Shown here piece after piece: positions 52,227 to 61,701 of a stretch of 64,000 nucleotides of DNA (the first letter of the stretch is position 1; every line of letters begins with the position of its first letter). This DNA comes from Spongiactinospora sp. TRM90649. Lineage in GTDB: Bacteria; Actinomycetota; Actinomycetes; Streptosporangiales; Streptosporangiaceae. The stretch covers positions 93,318 to 157,317 of the forward strand of contig NZ_JARLTC010000031.1 in NCBI RefSeq assembly GCF_029382225.1. Direction: 5' to 3'. Position numbers and translations under genes: made by a program. The notes beneath the pieces are model-generated. The model saw only the letters and a list, made by a program, of their open reading frames with translations, was not told the origin of the DNA and ran no database searches.

Positions 52227-53579
52227 TCAGCTGGCCCAGTCGAGGAGGGGGCGGGCGTTGCTGGGGTGGCGGAGTTTGGAGAGGGACTCCTTTTCCAGCT
52301 GGCGGATGCGCTCGCGGGTCAGGCCGAGGTGCTTGCCGATCTCGTCGAGGGTGTGGGGCTTGCCGTCCACCAGGCCGAAGCGCAGGGACATGATCCGGGC
52401 CTCGCGGGGGGACAGGTTGCCGAGGACTCCTCTGAGCTGGTCGGCGAGGAGCTGCCGGTCGATGACCTCCGACGCCTCGGGGGAGTCGACGTCCTCGATG
52501 AGGTCGCCGATGGTGGTCTCGCCGTCGTCACCGATGGTGGCGTTCAGGCTGATCGGCTGGCGGCTGGTGCGGAGCAGTTCCTCGATCTGGTCGGGGGTCT
52601 TGTCCATCTCGGCCGCCAGTTCCTCGGGCGTGGGCTCACGGCCGAGGCGCTGGTGCATGTCGCGCTCGATCCTGGACAGTTTGGACAGCAGTTCCAGGAC
52701 GTGCACGGGCAGGCGGATGGTCCTGGCGGAGTCGGCGAAGCCGCGCTGGATGGCCTGCCTGATCCACCACATCGCGTAGGTGGAGAACTTGTAGCCCTTG
52801 GTGTAGTCGAACTTCTCCACTGCCCTGATCAGGCCCAGGTTGCCTTCCTGCACCACGTCGAGCAGGGCCATGCCGCGGTCGGTGTACTTCTTGGCCACCG
52901 ACACGACCAGCCGCAGGTTGGCCTCCAGCATGTGGTCCTTGGCCCGCTTGCCGTCGCGCGCCACCCATTCGAGTTCGACGAGGCGCTCGTCGGTGAGGCC
53001 GTCGGCGGACTCCAGCAGGTTCTCGGCGTAGAGGCCGGCCTCGATGCGCTTGGCCAGCTCGACCTCCTCGGCGGCGGTGAGCAGGGTGCGGCGGCCGATG
53101 GACTTGAGGTAGGTGTGCACGGAGTCGCCGATGACCGAGGACTGGTCGTCGAGGTCCATGGCCGGCTCGGTGTCCGGCTCCGCGCCGGTGGCCGTCCCCC
53201 CGACGCCGGGGAAGTCCTCGGACTCGGGCCCCTCGGGCTCGTCGGCGTCCGCGCGCCGTGCGGGGCGCTCGGCGGCGGCCTTGCGGCGGCGGGTGGTGGT
53301 GGACTTGCGCGTGGCCGCGCCCGCCTTGGTGGTCTTGGCCGTCCTGCGGGACTTGGCCGGTGCCGACTGCTCGGTGCCGGCGTCGGTGGCGAGGTCCACA
53401 CCGGCTTCGGTGAGGTCGCGCAGCACGGATCTGCCCTCGCTGGGGGTCAGTCCGGCCTGCGCGAAGGCGTCGCGCAGTTCGGCGAGGGAAAGGCGGCCCT
53501 GCGCTCGCCCCCGGGCGAGCAGCAGGTCGAGGGTCGGCGGGCTCGCCACTTGCGCGGTGGCCACGGCGGTCTTGGGCAT
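52227..53579 (-). CDS. RNA polymerase sigma-70 factor, primary (RpoD/HrdB) type
   Basis: 450 residues from ATG 53579 (GGAGGAGG upstream). Region 1.1 (LDLLLARGRAQGRLSLAEL), a Lys/Ala-rich linker (RRTAKTTKAGAATRKSTTTR), region 1.2 (SVHTYLKSIGRRTLL), regions 2.1-2.4 (LDVVQEGNLGLIRAVEKFDY; YAMWWIRQAIQRGFADSART), and region 4 with the HTH TLDEIGKHLGLTRERIRQLE. The 1.1 region marks a group-1-like factor; some core positions (QRGFADSARTIRLPVH) are more like group 2. It directs housekeeping or near-housekeeping transcription. Confidence 0.88.
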   Translation of the reverse strand: MPKTAVATAQVASPPTLDLLLARGRAQGRLSLAELRDAFAQAGLTPSEGRSVLRDLTEAGVDLATDAGTEQSAPAKSRRTAKTTKAGAATRKSTTTRRRKAAAERPARRADADEPEGPESEDFPGVGGTATGAEPDTEPAMDLDDQSSVIGDSVHTYLKSIGRRTLLTAAEEVELAKRIEAGLYAENLLESADGLTDERLVELEWVARDGKRAKDHMLEANLRLVVSVAKKYTDRGMALLDVVQEGNLGLIRAVEKFDYTKGYKFSTYAMWWIRQAIQRGFADSARTIRLPVHVLELLSKLSRIERDMHQRLGREPTPEELAAEMDKTPDQIEELLRTSRQPISLNATIGDDGETTIGDLIEDVDSPEASEVIDRQLLADQLRGVLGNLSPREARIMSLRFGLVDGKPHTLDEIGKHLGLTRERIRQLEKESLSKLRHPSNARPLLDWAS

Positions 53580-53667
53580 GTGAGGGCACCTCCTCCAAGG
53601 CGTCAACGGCCGGCAGGCGTGGGGAATGGCTGTGGGTGGGGGCGGCGGACACGCCGCTCTGCGCACC

Positions 53668-53697
53668 AGTATCAATAACGCCCGAGAACGCAGTTAA
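53668..53697 (-). promoter_or_regulatory. Promoter candidate of the sigma factor gene
   Basis: On the minus strand TTAACT (53697-53692), 18-nt spacer, GATACT (53673-53668), about 90 bases before the start codon. Moderately close to the sigma-70 consensus. Confidence 0.45.
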
Positions 53698-53904
53698 TTC
53701 CCATCGGACGCATCCGGCTGGCCGGCGACCCAGTGAGAACGCCGTTCACGTCGGCGGAAATCGCCGTGGAACATGCCGTTCCCATGGGTCGTGGAGCACG
53801 TGTCCGGACGGGCCGTGCGGGGCCCGTGCCGAGTGCGTCATCCCCTGCGCGATCCGCGCCTTCGCGGGCCGCGCGCGAGCGTCCCGGACGGTTCCGGCAC
53901 GCTC

Positions 53905-53930
53905 ATGAGGCGGCCGGGTGGCCGCCTCAT
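53905..53930. terminator. Terminator of the small secreted-protein gene
   Basis: ATGAGGCGGCC (53905-53915) and GGCCGCCTCAT (53920-53930) form a perfect 11-bp stem with loop GGGT, 13 bases past the stop of the minus-strand gene at 53943. Confidence 0.75.
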
Positions 53931-53942
53931 CGGTCGGTCGTG

Positions 53943-54272
53943 CTAGTTCTTCGTTTCGTCCGTGCTCAGCAGCGTCGCCACCGGCATCGGCAGCGGCTCC
54001 GCACCCTCCAGGCGGTCTTCGGTCCAGTAGCGGCCGACGTCGCGGGGGTTCGGGTTGAGGTCCTCGGTGACGATCTCGTCATCCGTGGGCGGGGCCTGCG
54101 TCCGGGTGGGCGGGCGCCCGCTGTTGGTCTCGATGTTCGGCTCGACAACGGCTCCGGTCTCCTGATCGACCGCAGCGGCCCTGCCCGCCGCCGTGGCGGC
54201 GACAGCGAGGCCGCCGACGAGGATCACGCCGACCACTCCGGCGGAGACCCACATCTTGCGGTTGGAGTTCAT
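53943..54272 (-). CDS. Small exported or membrane-anchored protein
   Basis: 109 residues from ATG 54272 (GAAGGAA upstream). Short charged start (MNSNRKMW), hydrophobic segment (VSAGVVGVILVGGLAVAATA), then a Pro/Asp-rich extracytoplasmic part (RPPTRTQAPPTDDEIVTEDL). No cleavage site is certain; probably a signal anchor. Function unknown. Confidence 0.65.
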   Translation of the reverse strand: MNSNRKMWVSAGVVGVILVGGLAVAATAAGRAAAVDQETGAVVEPNIETNSGRPPTRTQAPPTDDEIVTEDLNPNPRDVGRYWTEDRLEGAEPLPMPVATLLSTDETKN

Positions 54273-54355
54273 TCAGGTTCCTTCCTCGTTCCGGCCAACC
54301 TTAAGACGCATGGGAGGGGTCGAAGGGTTCCGTCTCCCGATGATTTTGGTCATAA

Positions 54356-55603
54356 CTAACTAGGTTGGCGTAGCACCCGAAGATCGGGCTTCCCATTCGG
54401 GAGCAGCGGCAACTCGGGCATCAGGACCAGCTCCGCCGGAGCGGCGTGGGCGGGCAGGTGCCGCTTGGCGAACGCGCGCAGTTCCGCCAGGCCGGGCGGG
54501 CTCGCGGGGTCGGCGGGCACCACGACCGCGACGACCCGTTCGCCCCATTCGGGGTCGGGGCGTCCGACCACGGCGATGTCGGCCACGGCGGGATGGCGGG
54601 CGAGGGTGGCCGCGCACACGGCGGCGACCACCTTCTCGCCGCCGGTGTTGATCACGTCGTCGGCCCGGCCGGTGACCCGCAGCCCGGTGTCGGTCAGCTC
54701 GCCGAGGTCGGAGGTGACGAACCAGGGGCCCTCGCGGACAGCGGCGGTGAGGTCGGGGCGCAGGCGGTATCCGGAGAACAGGGTCGGGCCCGCGACGTGG
54801 ATCCGGCCGTCGTCGCCGACTTTCAGATCTACGTTGTAAAGGGGGCGGCCGTCGTACACGCAGCCGCCGCTGGTCTCGCTGCTTCCGTAGGAGGTGACGA
54901 CGCGCGCGCCCGCCGTACGGGCCTCGTCGATCAGGCCGGGAGGGGCGGCGGCGCCGCCCAGCAGGATGGTGCGGAAGCACGACAGGTCGGCGCCCAGGGC
55001 GAGCAGGCGGCGCAACTGGGTGGGGACCAGGGAGACGTGCGCGGCGCCCGCGGCACGTACGGCCCGCAGCACCCCCTGGGGCGAGAACCCGGCGTGCACG
55101 ATCGGCTCGGTGCCGCCGACCATGGCGCGCACCAGCACCTGGAGCCCGGAGATGTGATCGACGGGCAGGCAGCACAGCCAGGGCAGCCCGTCCCGCGCGG
55201 ACAGCGCGGTGAGCGACGCCTCGGCCGAGGCCCGCAGCGCCGACGCGGACAGTTCCACCCCCTTGGGCGTCCCGGTCGACCCGCTGGTGGCGATGACCAG
55301 CGAGATCTCGGGAGCCACGGGCAGTCCGCCGGGCAGGGCGCGCATGCCGTCGCCGTCCACCAGGTGGGTCGGGCGCAGCGAGGTGAGGGCCGCCCGCAGG
55401 GCGGTGGCGGGCAGGGCGGGGGAGAGCGGCAGCACCGCCGGTCCGTCGCCGCCGAGCGCGTCGCGCACGGCACGGGCCACGGCGGGCCCCGGAGGGAGCA
55501 CCAGCGCGTGCAGGGACCGCCCCTCCGCCTCGTCCGGCGTGGGGCGGCCGGAAGCGGGCGCCTTTTCACTAGGGTGCTCCGCGTGCACGGGTCCGTCTCG
55601 CAC
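54356..55603 (-). CDS. menE: o-Succinylbenzoate-CoA ligase
   Basis: 415 residues from GTG 55603 (TAACCT seven bases upstream, leaderless). ANL-family motifs: phosphate-binding SLVIATSGSTGTPKGVELSA, VTSYGSSETSGGCVYDG, ITRE-like DLGELTDTGLRVTGRADDVI and the late Lys in LLPNGKPDLRVL. It activates o-succinylbenzoate in menaquinone synthesis. Identity rests on the neighbouring menB and menD. Short N-terminal domain as in other actinobacterial MenE. Confidence 0.9.
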   Translation of the reverse strand: MRDGPVHAEHPSEKAPASGRPTPDEAEGRSLHALVLPPGPAVARAVRDALGGDGPAVLPLSPALPATALRAALTSLRPTHLVDGDGMRALPGGLPVAPEISLVIATSGSTGTPKGVELSASALRASAEASLTALSARDGLPWLCCLPVDHISGLQVLVRAMVGGTEPIVHAGFSPQGVLRAVRAAGAAHVSLVPTQLRRLLALGADLSCFRTILLGGAAAPPGLIDEARTAGARVVTSYGSSETSGGCVYDGRPLYNVDLKVGDDGRIHVAGPTLFSGYRLRPDLTAAVREGPWFVTSDLGELTDTGLRVTGRADDVINTGGEKVVAAVCAATLARHPAVADIAVVGRPDPEWGERVVAVVVPADPASPPGLAELRAFAKRHLPAHAAPAELVLMPELPLLPNGKPDLRVLRQPS

Positions 55604-55749
55604 GGTCGTAAGGTTAGTGCCGACAAGCCGGACAAGGTCGCGGGCTCCCCCATGGGCAGGCCCCGGCGCCGGCGTGACGGTTCGGCGGGGGCGGCCCCGA
55701 GTCCCCGCGAACTCCCGGTCGGCGGGGTCAGTGAGGGAGGGTGGCGGTC

Positions 55750-56571
55750 GTGAGCACGATCGGCTGGAAGTCCGCGGGCGAGTACGAGGACATCGTCTAC
55801 GAGACCGCCGAGGGCATCGCCAAGATCACCATCAACCGGCCGGAGCGCCGCAACGCGTTCCGTCCGACCACGCTGTTCGAGCTGCAGGACGCCTTCAACA
55901 AGGCCCGCGACGACGGCGACGTCGGAGTGGTCATCCTGACCGGCGCGGGCGACGAGGCGTTCTGCTCCGGCGGCGACCAGAAGATCCGCGGCGACGACGG
56001 CTACGTCGGCCCGGACGGCATCGGCCGGTTGAACGTGCTCGACCTTCAGGTGCAGATCCGCAGGCTGCCCAAGCCGGTGATCGCCATGGTCGCCGGTTAC
56101 GCGGTGGGCGGCGGCCACGTGCTGCACGTGTGCTGTGACCTGACCATCGCCGCCGACAACGCGCAGTTCGGGCAGACCGGTCCGAAGGTGGGCTCGTTCG
56201 ACGGTGGGTACGGCGCGTGGCTGCTCGCCGAGACCGTCGGCCTGAAGAAGGCCCGCGAGATCTGGTACCTGTGCCGTCTCTACGACGCGCAGGAGGCCGC
56301 CGCGATGGGCCTGGTGAACAAGGTCGTGCCGCTGGCGCGGTTGGAAGAGGAGACCGTCCAGTGGTGCCATGAGCTGCTGGAGAAGTCACCGCTGGCGCTG
56401 CGGATGCTCAAGGGCGCGCTCAACGCGGTCACCGACGGCGCGGCGGGGATGCAGCAGTTCGCCGGTGACGCCACACTGCTCTACTACATGAGCGAGGAGG
56501 CGCAGGAGGGTCGCGACGCCTTCAAGGAGAAGCGCAAGCCCGACTTCGCCAAGTTCCCCCGCCGCCCCTGA
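55750..56571 (+). CDS. menB: 1,4-Dihydroxy-2-naphthoyl-CoA synthase
   Basis: 273 residues from GTG 55750, with GGAGG nine bases upstream; GTG 55741 sits directly on that RBS and is less likely. Crotonase fold with MenB traits: INRPERRNAFRPTTLFEL, FCSGGDQKIRGDDGYVG, VGSFDGGYGAWLLAETVGLK and the C-terminal EGRDAFKEKRKPDFAKFPRR. It closes the second ring in the menaquinone pathway. 146 bases from the divergent menE. Confidence 0.94.
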   Translation: MSTIGWKSAGEYEDIVYETAEGIAKITINRPERRNAFRPTTLFELQDAFNKARDDGDVGVVILTGAGDEAFCSGGDQKIRGDDGYVGPDGIGRLNVLDLQVQIRRLPKPVIAMVAGYAVGGGHVLHVCCDLTIAADNAQFGQTGPKVGSFDGGYGAWLLAETVGLKKAREIWYLCRLYDAQEAAAMGLVNKVVPLARLEEETVQWCHELLEKSPLALRMLKGALNAVTDGAAGMQQFAGDATLLYYMSEEAQEGRDAFKEKRKPDFAKFPRRP

Positions 56572-56627
56572 TCGACCGTACGTCACGTAGAGGAGTCCGC
56601 CTCGATGCCATACCACGGGGCCGCCCG

Positions 56628-58286
56628 GTGAATCCCGCCAGCGCACTGGCCACGGTGCTCGTGGACGAACTGGCTCGGTGCGGGCTGACCGACGTCGTGC
56701 TCGCGCCCGGGTCGCGGTCCGCGCCGCTGGCGATAGCCGTCCACGCCGAGCCGCGGCTGCGGCTGCACGTGCGGATCGACGAGCGCTCGGCCGCGTTCCT
56801 GGCGCTGGGCATGGCCCGGCGCTCGGGACGCCCGGTGGCGCTGGTGTGCACGTCGGGCACCGCCGCGGCCAATTTCCACCCGGCGGTGATCGAGGCGCAC
56901 GAGTCGGGGGTGCCGCTGCTGGTGCTGACCGCCGACCGGCCGCCCGAACTGCGTGGCACGGCGGCCAACCAGACGATCGACCAGGTCAAGCTGTACGGCG
57001 GTGCGGTGCGGCTGTTCACCGAGGTGGGCCTGCCCGAGGAGCGTCCCGGGCAGGTCGCCTACTGGCGGTCGCTGGCCTGCCGCGCCTACCAGCGTTCCCT
57101 GGGCCCGTTCGATCCGGGGCCTGTGCAGCTCAACGTGGCCTTCCGCGAGCCGCTGATCCCCGACGGCGACACCGCGTGGTGCGAGCCGCTGGACGGCGCG
57201 GCGAGCGGCGGCCCGTGGGTGCGTCCGCGTGTCGCGCCCCCGGCGGTGGCGTTGCATCTGCCGCCGACCAGGCGCGGCGTGCTGGTGATCGGCGACGGCG
57301 CGGTCAACGTGCGGCGTTACGTGGCCGCCGCGGGTATGGCGGGCTGGCCGGTGATCTCGGAGCCGAGCGGCGGCGGCAGGTATGGTGACCACGCGGTGTC
57401 GGCGTACCACTTCCTGCTCGGCACTCCGGAGTTCGCCGACGCCCATCTGCCCGACGTGGTGGTGACGCTGGGCCGTCCCGGGGTGTCCCGGCCGCTGTTG
57501 TCGTGGCTGAAGCGGGTGGGGGAGCACATCGTGGTGGCTCCCGACCTGTCGCGGTGGCCCGACCCGACCCGTTCGGCCACGCAGGTCGCCCAGGCGGTGG
57601 AGATCCCGGTGGCTCCGGGCGACGACTCCTGGCTGCACTCTTGGCGCCGCGCCGACCTGGCGGCCCGCGCGGCGCTGGACGAGGTGCTCGACGACTCCGG
57701 GCTGAGCGAGCCGAGGGTCGCCCGCGACCTGGTGGACCTGATGCCCAATGGGGCGTTGCTGTTCTGCGGTTCCTCGATGCCGATCCGCGACCTCGACCAG
57801 GCGATGCGGCCCCGCAGGGGGCTGCGGGTGCTGGCCAACCGGGGCGCGTCCGGGATCGACGGGGCCGTGTCGACGGCGATGGGCGCCGCGCTGGCGCACA
57901 ATGGTCCCTCCTATGCCCTGCTGGGCGATCTGTCGTTCCTGCACGACCAGAACGGCCTTATCGCGGGCCCCCGCGAGCCGCGGCCGGACCTGTGCCTGGT
58001 GGTGGTGAACAACGACGGCGGAGGGATCTTCTCGCTGCTGCCGCAGGCGGCGCTCCGCGATCCCTTCGAGCGGGTCTTCGGCACTCCGCATGGCGTGGAT
58101 CTGGGGTACGCGGCGGCGGCGACCGGCACGCCGTACACGCTGGTGAGCGATGTGGGGCAGTTCGGCAAGGCGCTGCGCGGCGAGGGGCCGCGGGTGATCG
58201 AGGTGCGTTCGGACCGGGAGAGCAACGCGGTGCTGCACGGCGCGATGCGCGACGCGGCCCGCGCGGCGATCTGGGAGTTGCCCTGA
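56628..58286 (+). CDS. menD: SEPHCHC synthase (ThDP enzyme)
   Basis: 552 residues from GTG 56628. ThDP fold: N-terminal LTDVVLAPGSRSAPLAIA with the Glu-containing RIDERSAAFLALGMAR, substrate Arg block TADRPPELRGTAANQTIDQ, and a ThDP-binding region with LLGDLSFLHDQNGL and VVVNNDGGGIFSLLPQ. It joins isochorismate and 2-oxoglutarate at the start of the menaquinone branch. 56 bases after menB; co-transcription likely. Confidence 0.95.
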   Translation: MNPASALATVLVDELARCGLTDVVLAPGSRSAPLAIAVHAEPRLRLHVRIDERSAAFLALGMARRSGRPVALVCTSGTAAANFHPAVIEAHESGVPLLVLTADRPPELRGTAANQTIDQVKLYGGAVRLFTEVGLPEERPGQVAYWRSLACRAYQRSLGPFDPGPVQLNVAFREPLIPDGDTAWCEPLDGAASGGPWVRPRVAPPAVALHLPPTRRGVLVIGDGAVNVRRYVAAAGMAGWPVISEPSGGGRYGDHAVSAYHFLLGTPEFADAHLPDVVVTLGRPGVSRPLLSWLKRVGEHIVVAPDLSRWPDPTRSATQVAQAVEIPVAPGDDSWLHSWRRADLAARAALDEVLDDSGLSEPRVARDLVDLMPNGALLFCGSSMPIRDLDQAMRPRRGLRVLANRGASGIDGAVSTAMGAALAHNGPSYALLGDLSFLHDQNGLIAGPREPRPDLCLVVVNNDGGGIFSLLPQAALRDPFERVFGTPHGVDLGYAAAATGTPYTLVSDVGQFGKALRGEGPRVIEVRSDRESNAVLHGAMRDAARAAIWELP

Positions 58287-58298
58287 GGGCGGCCCCGC

Positions 58299-59087
58299 TC
58301 ATGCGACGTCGCGGCGCAGGGTGATGAGCCTCGCCAGGACGGCGAACGCCGCCACATAGGCGGCGAACAACGCCGCTCCCGCCCAAACGGGTAGCAGTGC
58401 GGCGCCCTGGACGGTCAGCCCGCCCGCCGCCCGGGCGGCGCCCGTCGGGAGCCAGCGGCCGACCTGCGGCAGCAGCGAGGACAGCAGGTAGTCGGCGTAG
58501 GTGAACCACACCACGGCCACGGAGACGGCGGCCACCTGGTGGCGGATGAGCGCGCCGAGCGCCACGCCGAGCAGCGCGTAGACGGCGGTGACCAGGGTGG
58601 AGCCGACCAGGATGCCGGGCACGCGCGGGGTGATCACCGGTAGTCCGGCGACGGCCAGCATGGCGGCGCCGGCGGCGAAGGTGGCCAGTGTGGAGACGAC
58701 GGCGATGCCCAGGCCGACTAGGCCCCAGGCGGCGAGTTTGGCGGTGACGACGCGGCCTCTGACGGGTGTGACCAGGAAGGTCCACGCGATCGTCTGGTAG
58801 CGGTATTCGCCGGTCATGGCCAGGACGCCGAGGATGAGCGTGAACACGTACGCCTGCTGGGCCATGGCGTAGGCGCCTTCGGCGTGTTGGGCGGGGCCGA
58901 TGGGGCCGAGGCCGCCGAACAGGAAGATCTGCGCCGCCGCCCACAGTACGCAGAACAGCGGGGCGATGAGGGCCAGTACGCGCGTGGTGAGTCCGGCGCG
59001 GGCCTTGTACAGCTCGGCGCGGACCAGCGGGCCGGAGATCGGCGAGCCCGACTTCGCCGGGCCGGAGATCATGGGGCCGGCGATCAT
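58299..59087 (-). CDS. ABC transporter permease (ABC-2 type)
   Basis: 262 residues from ATG 59087. Six hydrophobic segments after a short cytoplasmic start (PLVRAELYKARAGLTTRVLA), e.g. LIAPLFCVLWAAAQIFLFGG and GILVGSTLVTAVYALLGVAL, of the ABC-2 exporter type. Starts inside the ATPase stop (ATGA overlap). It exports a lipid, peptide or drug; the adjacent two-component pair likely controls it. Confidence 0.88.
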   Translation of the reverse strand: MIAGPMISGPAKSGSPISGPLVRAELYKARAGLTTRVLALIAPLFCVLWAAAQIFLFGGLGPIGPAQHAEGAYAMAQQAYVFTLILGVLAMTGEYRYQTIAWTFLVTPVRGRVVTAKLAAWGLVGLGIAVVSTLATFAAGAAMLAVAGLPVITPRVPGILVGSTLVTAVYALLGVALGALIRHQVAAVSVAVVWFTYADYLLSSLLPQVGRWLPTGAARAAGGLTVQGAALLPVWAGAALFAAYVAAFAVLARLITLRRDVA

Positions 59088-59773
59088 CGGTTCGCCTCCA
59101 GGTAGATGGCCTCCAGGTCGGTGGCCGGGGTGATGTCGGTCTCGCGGACGATCCGGCCGCCGGAGACGAACAGCGCCCGGTCCGCGTAGCGCTGGGTCTC
59201 GGCGAGCACGTGGGTGGAGACGAGGACGGTCTTGCCGTCGTGGGCGTGGGCGCGCAGGAAGCCGCGCAGCCAGTGGACGCCGGCGGGGTCCAGGCCGTTG
59301 GACGGCTCGTCGAGGACGAGGATTCGCGGGTCGCCGAGCAGGGCCGTGGCGATGGCGAGCCGCTGGCGCATGCCGAGGGAGTAGCCGCGCACCTTGCGGC
59401 CGGCGGCCGCGGTGAGATCGACCTGGTCGAGGACGGCGTCCACGCGGGCGCGCCGGAGGCCGGCGGCGATCCGGATGGCCTCCAGGTGGTCGCGGCCGGT
59501 GAGGCCGGGGTGGAAGGCGGTGGCCTCCAGCACGGCGCCGACGGACTCGACGGGACGCGGCAGGTCGGCGTAGGGGACGCCGTGGACGGTCGCGGTGCCC
59601 TCGGTGGGGGTGACCAGGCCGAGGATCATGCGCAGGGTCGTGGTCTTTCCGGCGCCGTTTGGGCCGAGGACGGCGGTGACCGTGCCGGGGTGTGCGGTGA
59701 ACGAGATGTCGTCCACGGCGCGGACCGTGCCGAACACCTTGCCTAGATGGCTTAGGGCGATTTCTGCGGACAT
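59084..59773 (-). CDS. ABC transporter ATP-binding protein
   Basis: 229 residues from ATG 59773. Walker A GPNGAGKTTTLRM, Q-loop region GAVLEATAFHPGLTGRDHL, signature YSLGMRQRLAIATALLG, Walker B RILVLDEPSNGLDP and switch His in VLVSTHVLAE. First gene of the exporter; coupled to its permease by ATGA. Same group as antimicrobial-peptide and lipid exporters. Confidence 0.93.
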   Translation of the reverse strand: MSAEIALSHLGKVFGTVRAVDDISFTAHPGTVTAVLGPNGAGKTTTLRMILGLVTPTEGTATVHGVPYADLPRPVESVGAVLEATAFHPGLTGRDHLEAIRIAAGLRRARVDAVLDQVDLTAAAGRKVRGYSLGMRQRLAIATALLGDPRILVLDEPSNGLDPAGVHWLRGFLRAHAHDGKTVLVSTHVLAETQRYADRALFVSGGRIVRETDITPATDLEAIYLEANR

Positions 59774-59919
59774 GTCGTAGACAGTGGCGCGTGGGCGGGC
59801 GGGGGTTCATGGCCTCGGGGGTGGAACTCCGGCGCGTGCCGCTGTGGGTGGAGCGGGGTGGAGGACGCTCCACCCTGGGGCCGATGGTGCGGCCGGACGG
59901 CTCGCACTAGCGTGGTCGC

Positions 59920-61038
59920 GTGGAGTTCTTCCGCCGTCCGGCCGTTCGTGTCGTGTTCGGCGTGCTGCTGATCGCGTACCTGCTGTTCGGCGCGTTGTCC
60001 GGGGTGATCGACGTGTGGGCCCGGCAGGGCTTTCCGGTGGGCGTCGCGGTCGCCGTGCTGGCGGCGGGCGCGTCGGCGGTCTGCGTGCTTGCGCTGTACC
60101 GCTTGTCCTCCCGCGTCGCCCTGGTGCTGTTCCCGCTCGCGCTGGCCGGAGGGCTGGCGATGCACGCGATCTCGCCGTTCAGCGGGCTGGCGGTCATCTT
60201 CGTGGCGCTGTGCGCCGCGCCGTACCGGCTGTCGCCCTGGTGGGCGGCGGTGTTCTGCGCGGCCGACATCGCCGGGACCGCGCTCGTCTCGGTCTGGGCC
60301 GGGGTGGAGGGCGCGGCGATCTTCGGGATCTCCATGGGCTTCGGCTACTGCGTGGTCCTGGTGGTGCTGTTCCGGCAGCTCACGCTGACCCGGCAGCTCG
60401 CCGAGTCACGGGCGAGGGAGGCGGCGCAGGCCGAGCGCACCCGCCTGGCCAGGGAGATCCACGACATCCTGGCGCACGCCCAGTCGGCGCAGATCGTCCA
60501 CCTGGAGGGGGCGCGCCTGCTGCTCGAACGAGGTGAGGACGTCCCGGCGGCGCTCGACCGGGTCACCCGCGCGGTTCGCCTGGCGCGCGCCGGGCTGGAG
60601 GAGACCAGGCGGGCGGTGGACGCGCTGCGCGGCAGCGACCTGTGCCTGCCGGACCGCCTGGAACGGCTGGCCGTCGAGCACCGTTCGGCCAGTGGCACGG
60701 CGTGCGAGGTGCGGGTGGCCGGTGACCTGGACGACGTGTCGGCGGGCGCGCGGCTGGCGGTGGCCCGGACCGCGCAGGAGGCGCTGACCAACGTCCGCAA
60801 GCACGCACCCGGAGCCTCGGCGGAGGTGTCGCTGCGCCGGGTGGCCGGGTGGTGCGAGCTGGAGGTCCGTGACCACGGCGGGCGCGCGGGCGACGAGCCG
60901 TCCGGCGAGGGCGGCTACGGGCTGGTCGGCATGCGCGAGCGGGCGGAGCTGCTCGGCGGCTCGCTGACCGCCGGTCGCGGCGAGGGCGGGTTCCGGGTGC
61001 TGCTGCGCGTCCCGGCGGTGGAAGGCGGGGCGGGATGA
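59920..61038 (+). CDS. Sensor histidine kinase (NarL-type HPK)
   Basis: 372 residues from GTG 59920; TAGCGT lies six bases upstream, so leaderless. Five hydrophobic segments (residues ~10-150), then HisKA_3 dimerisation with the phospho-His in RLAREIHDILAHAQSAQIV, and an ATPase domain with N box AQEALTNVRKHAPGAS and G box GGYGLVGMRERAELLGG. It senses through the membrane region and phosphorylates the regulator encoded in the overlapping next gene. Confidence 0.9.
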   Translation: MEFFRRPAVRVVFGVLLIAYLLFGALSGVIDVWARQGFPVGVAVAVLAAGASAVCVLALYRLSSRVALVLFPLALAGGLAMHAISPFSGLAVIFVALCAAPYRLSPWWAAVFCAADIAGTALVSVWAGVEGAAIFGISMGFGYCVVLVVLFRQLTLTRQLAESRAREAAQAERTRLAREIHDILAHAQSAQIVHLEGARLLLERGEDVPAALDRVTRAVRLARAGLEETRRAVDALRGSDLCLPDRLERLAVEHRSASGTACEVRVAGDLDDVSAGARLAVARTAQEALTNVRKHAPGASAEVSLRRVAGWCELEVRDHGGRAGDEPSGEGGYGLVGMRERAELLGGSLTAGRGEGGFRVLLRVPAVEGGAG

Positions 61039-61679
61039 CCGTCCGGGTGGTCGTGGCCGACGATCAGACCGTGGTCCGTGAGGGACTGGTCCTGCTGCTC
61101 GGGCTGCTGCCCGGCGTGGAGGTCGCGGGCGCGGCCCGCGACGGGGAGGAGGCGCTGCGCCTGGTGGCCGCCCAGCGGCCCGACGTGGTGCTGATGGACC
61201 TGCGGATGCCCAGGATGGACGGCGTGGAGGCGACGCGCCGCATTCGTGAGGAGCATCCGGGGGTGCAGGTCGTGGTACTGACCACCTACTCCGACGACGA
61301 GTCGGTGTTCTCGGCGCTGCGGGCGGGGGCGCGCGGCTATCTGACCAAGGACGCCGACGCCGAGTCGCTGGCCCGGGCGATCGCCGCGGTGGCCGAGGGG
61401 CAGGCGCACTTCGACCCGGAGGTGCAGCGGCGCCTGGCCGACGCGGTGACCCGCCGGGCGCCTCCGTCCAGGGGTCTTCCCGACGGTCTCACGCCGCGCG
61501 AGGCCGAGGTGCTGCGGCTGATCGCGGCGGGGCGGTCGAACGCCGAGATCGCGGGGGAGCTGTTCATCTCGGCGGCGACCGTGAAGTCGCACATCAACAA
61601 CCTGTTCGCCAAGGCGGGCCTGCGCGACCGGGCGCAGGCCGTCACCTACGCCTACCGGCACGGCCTGGCCGAAGGCTGA
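61035..61679 (+). CDS. LuxR-type response regulator
   Basis: 214 residues from ATG 61035, overlapping the kinase by ATGA. Receiver: acidic pocket VVVADDQTVV, phospho-Asp in VVLMDLRMPRMDGVEA, Lys in GYLTKDADAES. HTH: LTPREAEVLRLIAAGRSNAE, then TVKSHINNLFAKAGL. It forms a two-component system with the preceding kinase; the divergent ABC exporter is the likely target. Confidence 0.93.
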   Translation: MTVRVVVADDQTVVREGLVLLLGLLPGVEVAGAARDGEEALRLVAAQRPDVVLMDLRMPRMDGVEATRRIREEHPGVQVVVLTTYSDDESVFSALRAGARGYLTKDADAESLARAIAAVAEGQAHFDPEVQRRLADAVTRRAPPSRGLPDGLTPREAEVLRLIAAGRSNAEIAGELFISAATVKSHINNLFAKAGLRDRAQAVTYAYRHGLAEG

Positions 61680-61701
61680 CCGGCTCAAGCCGCCCGGGTG
61701 T

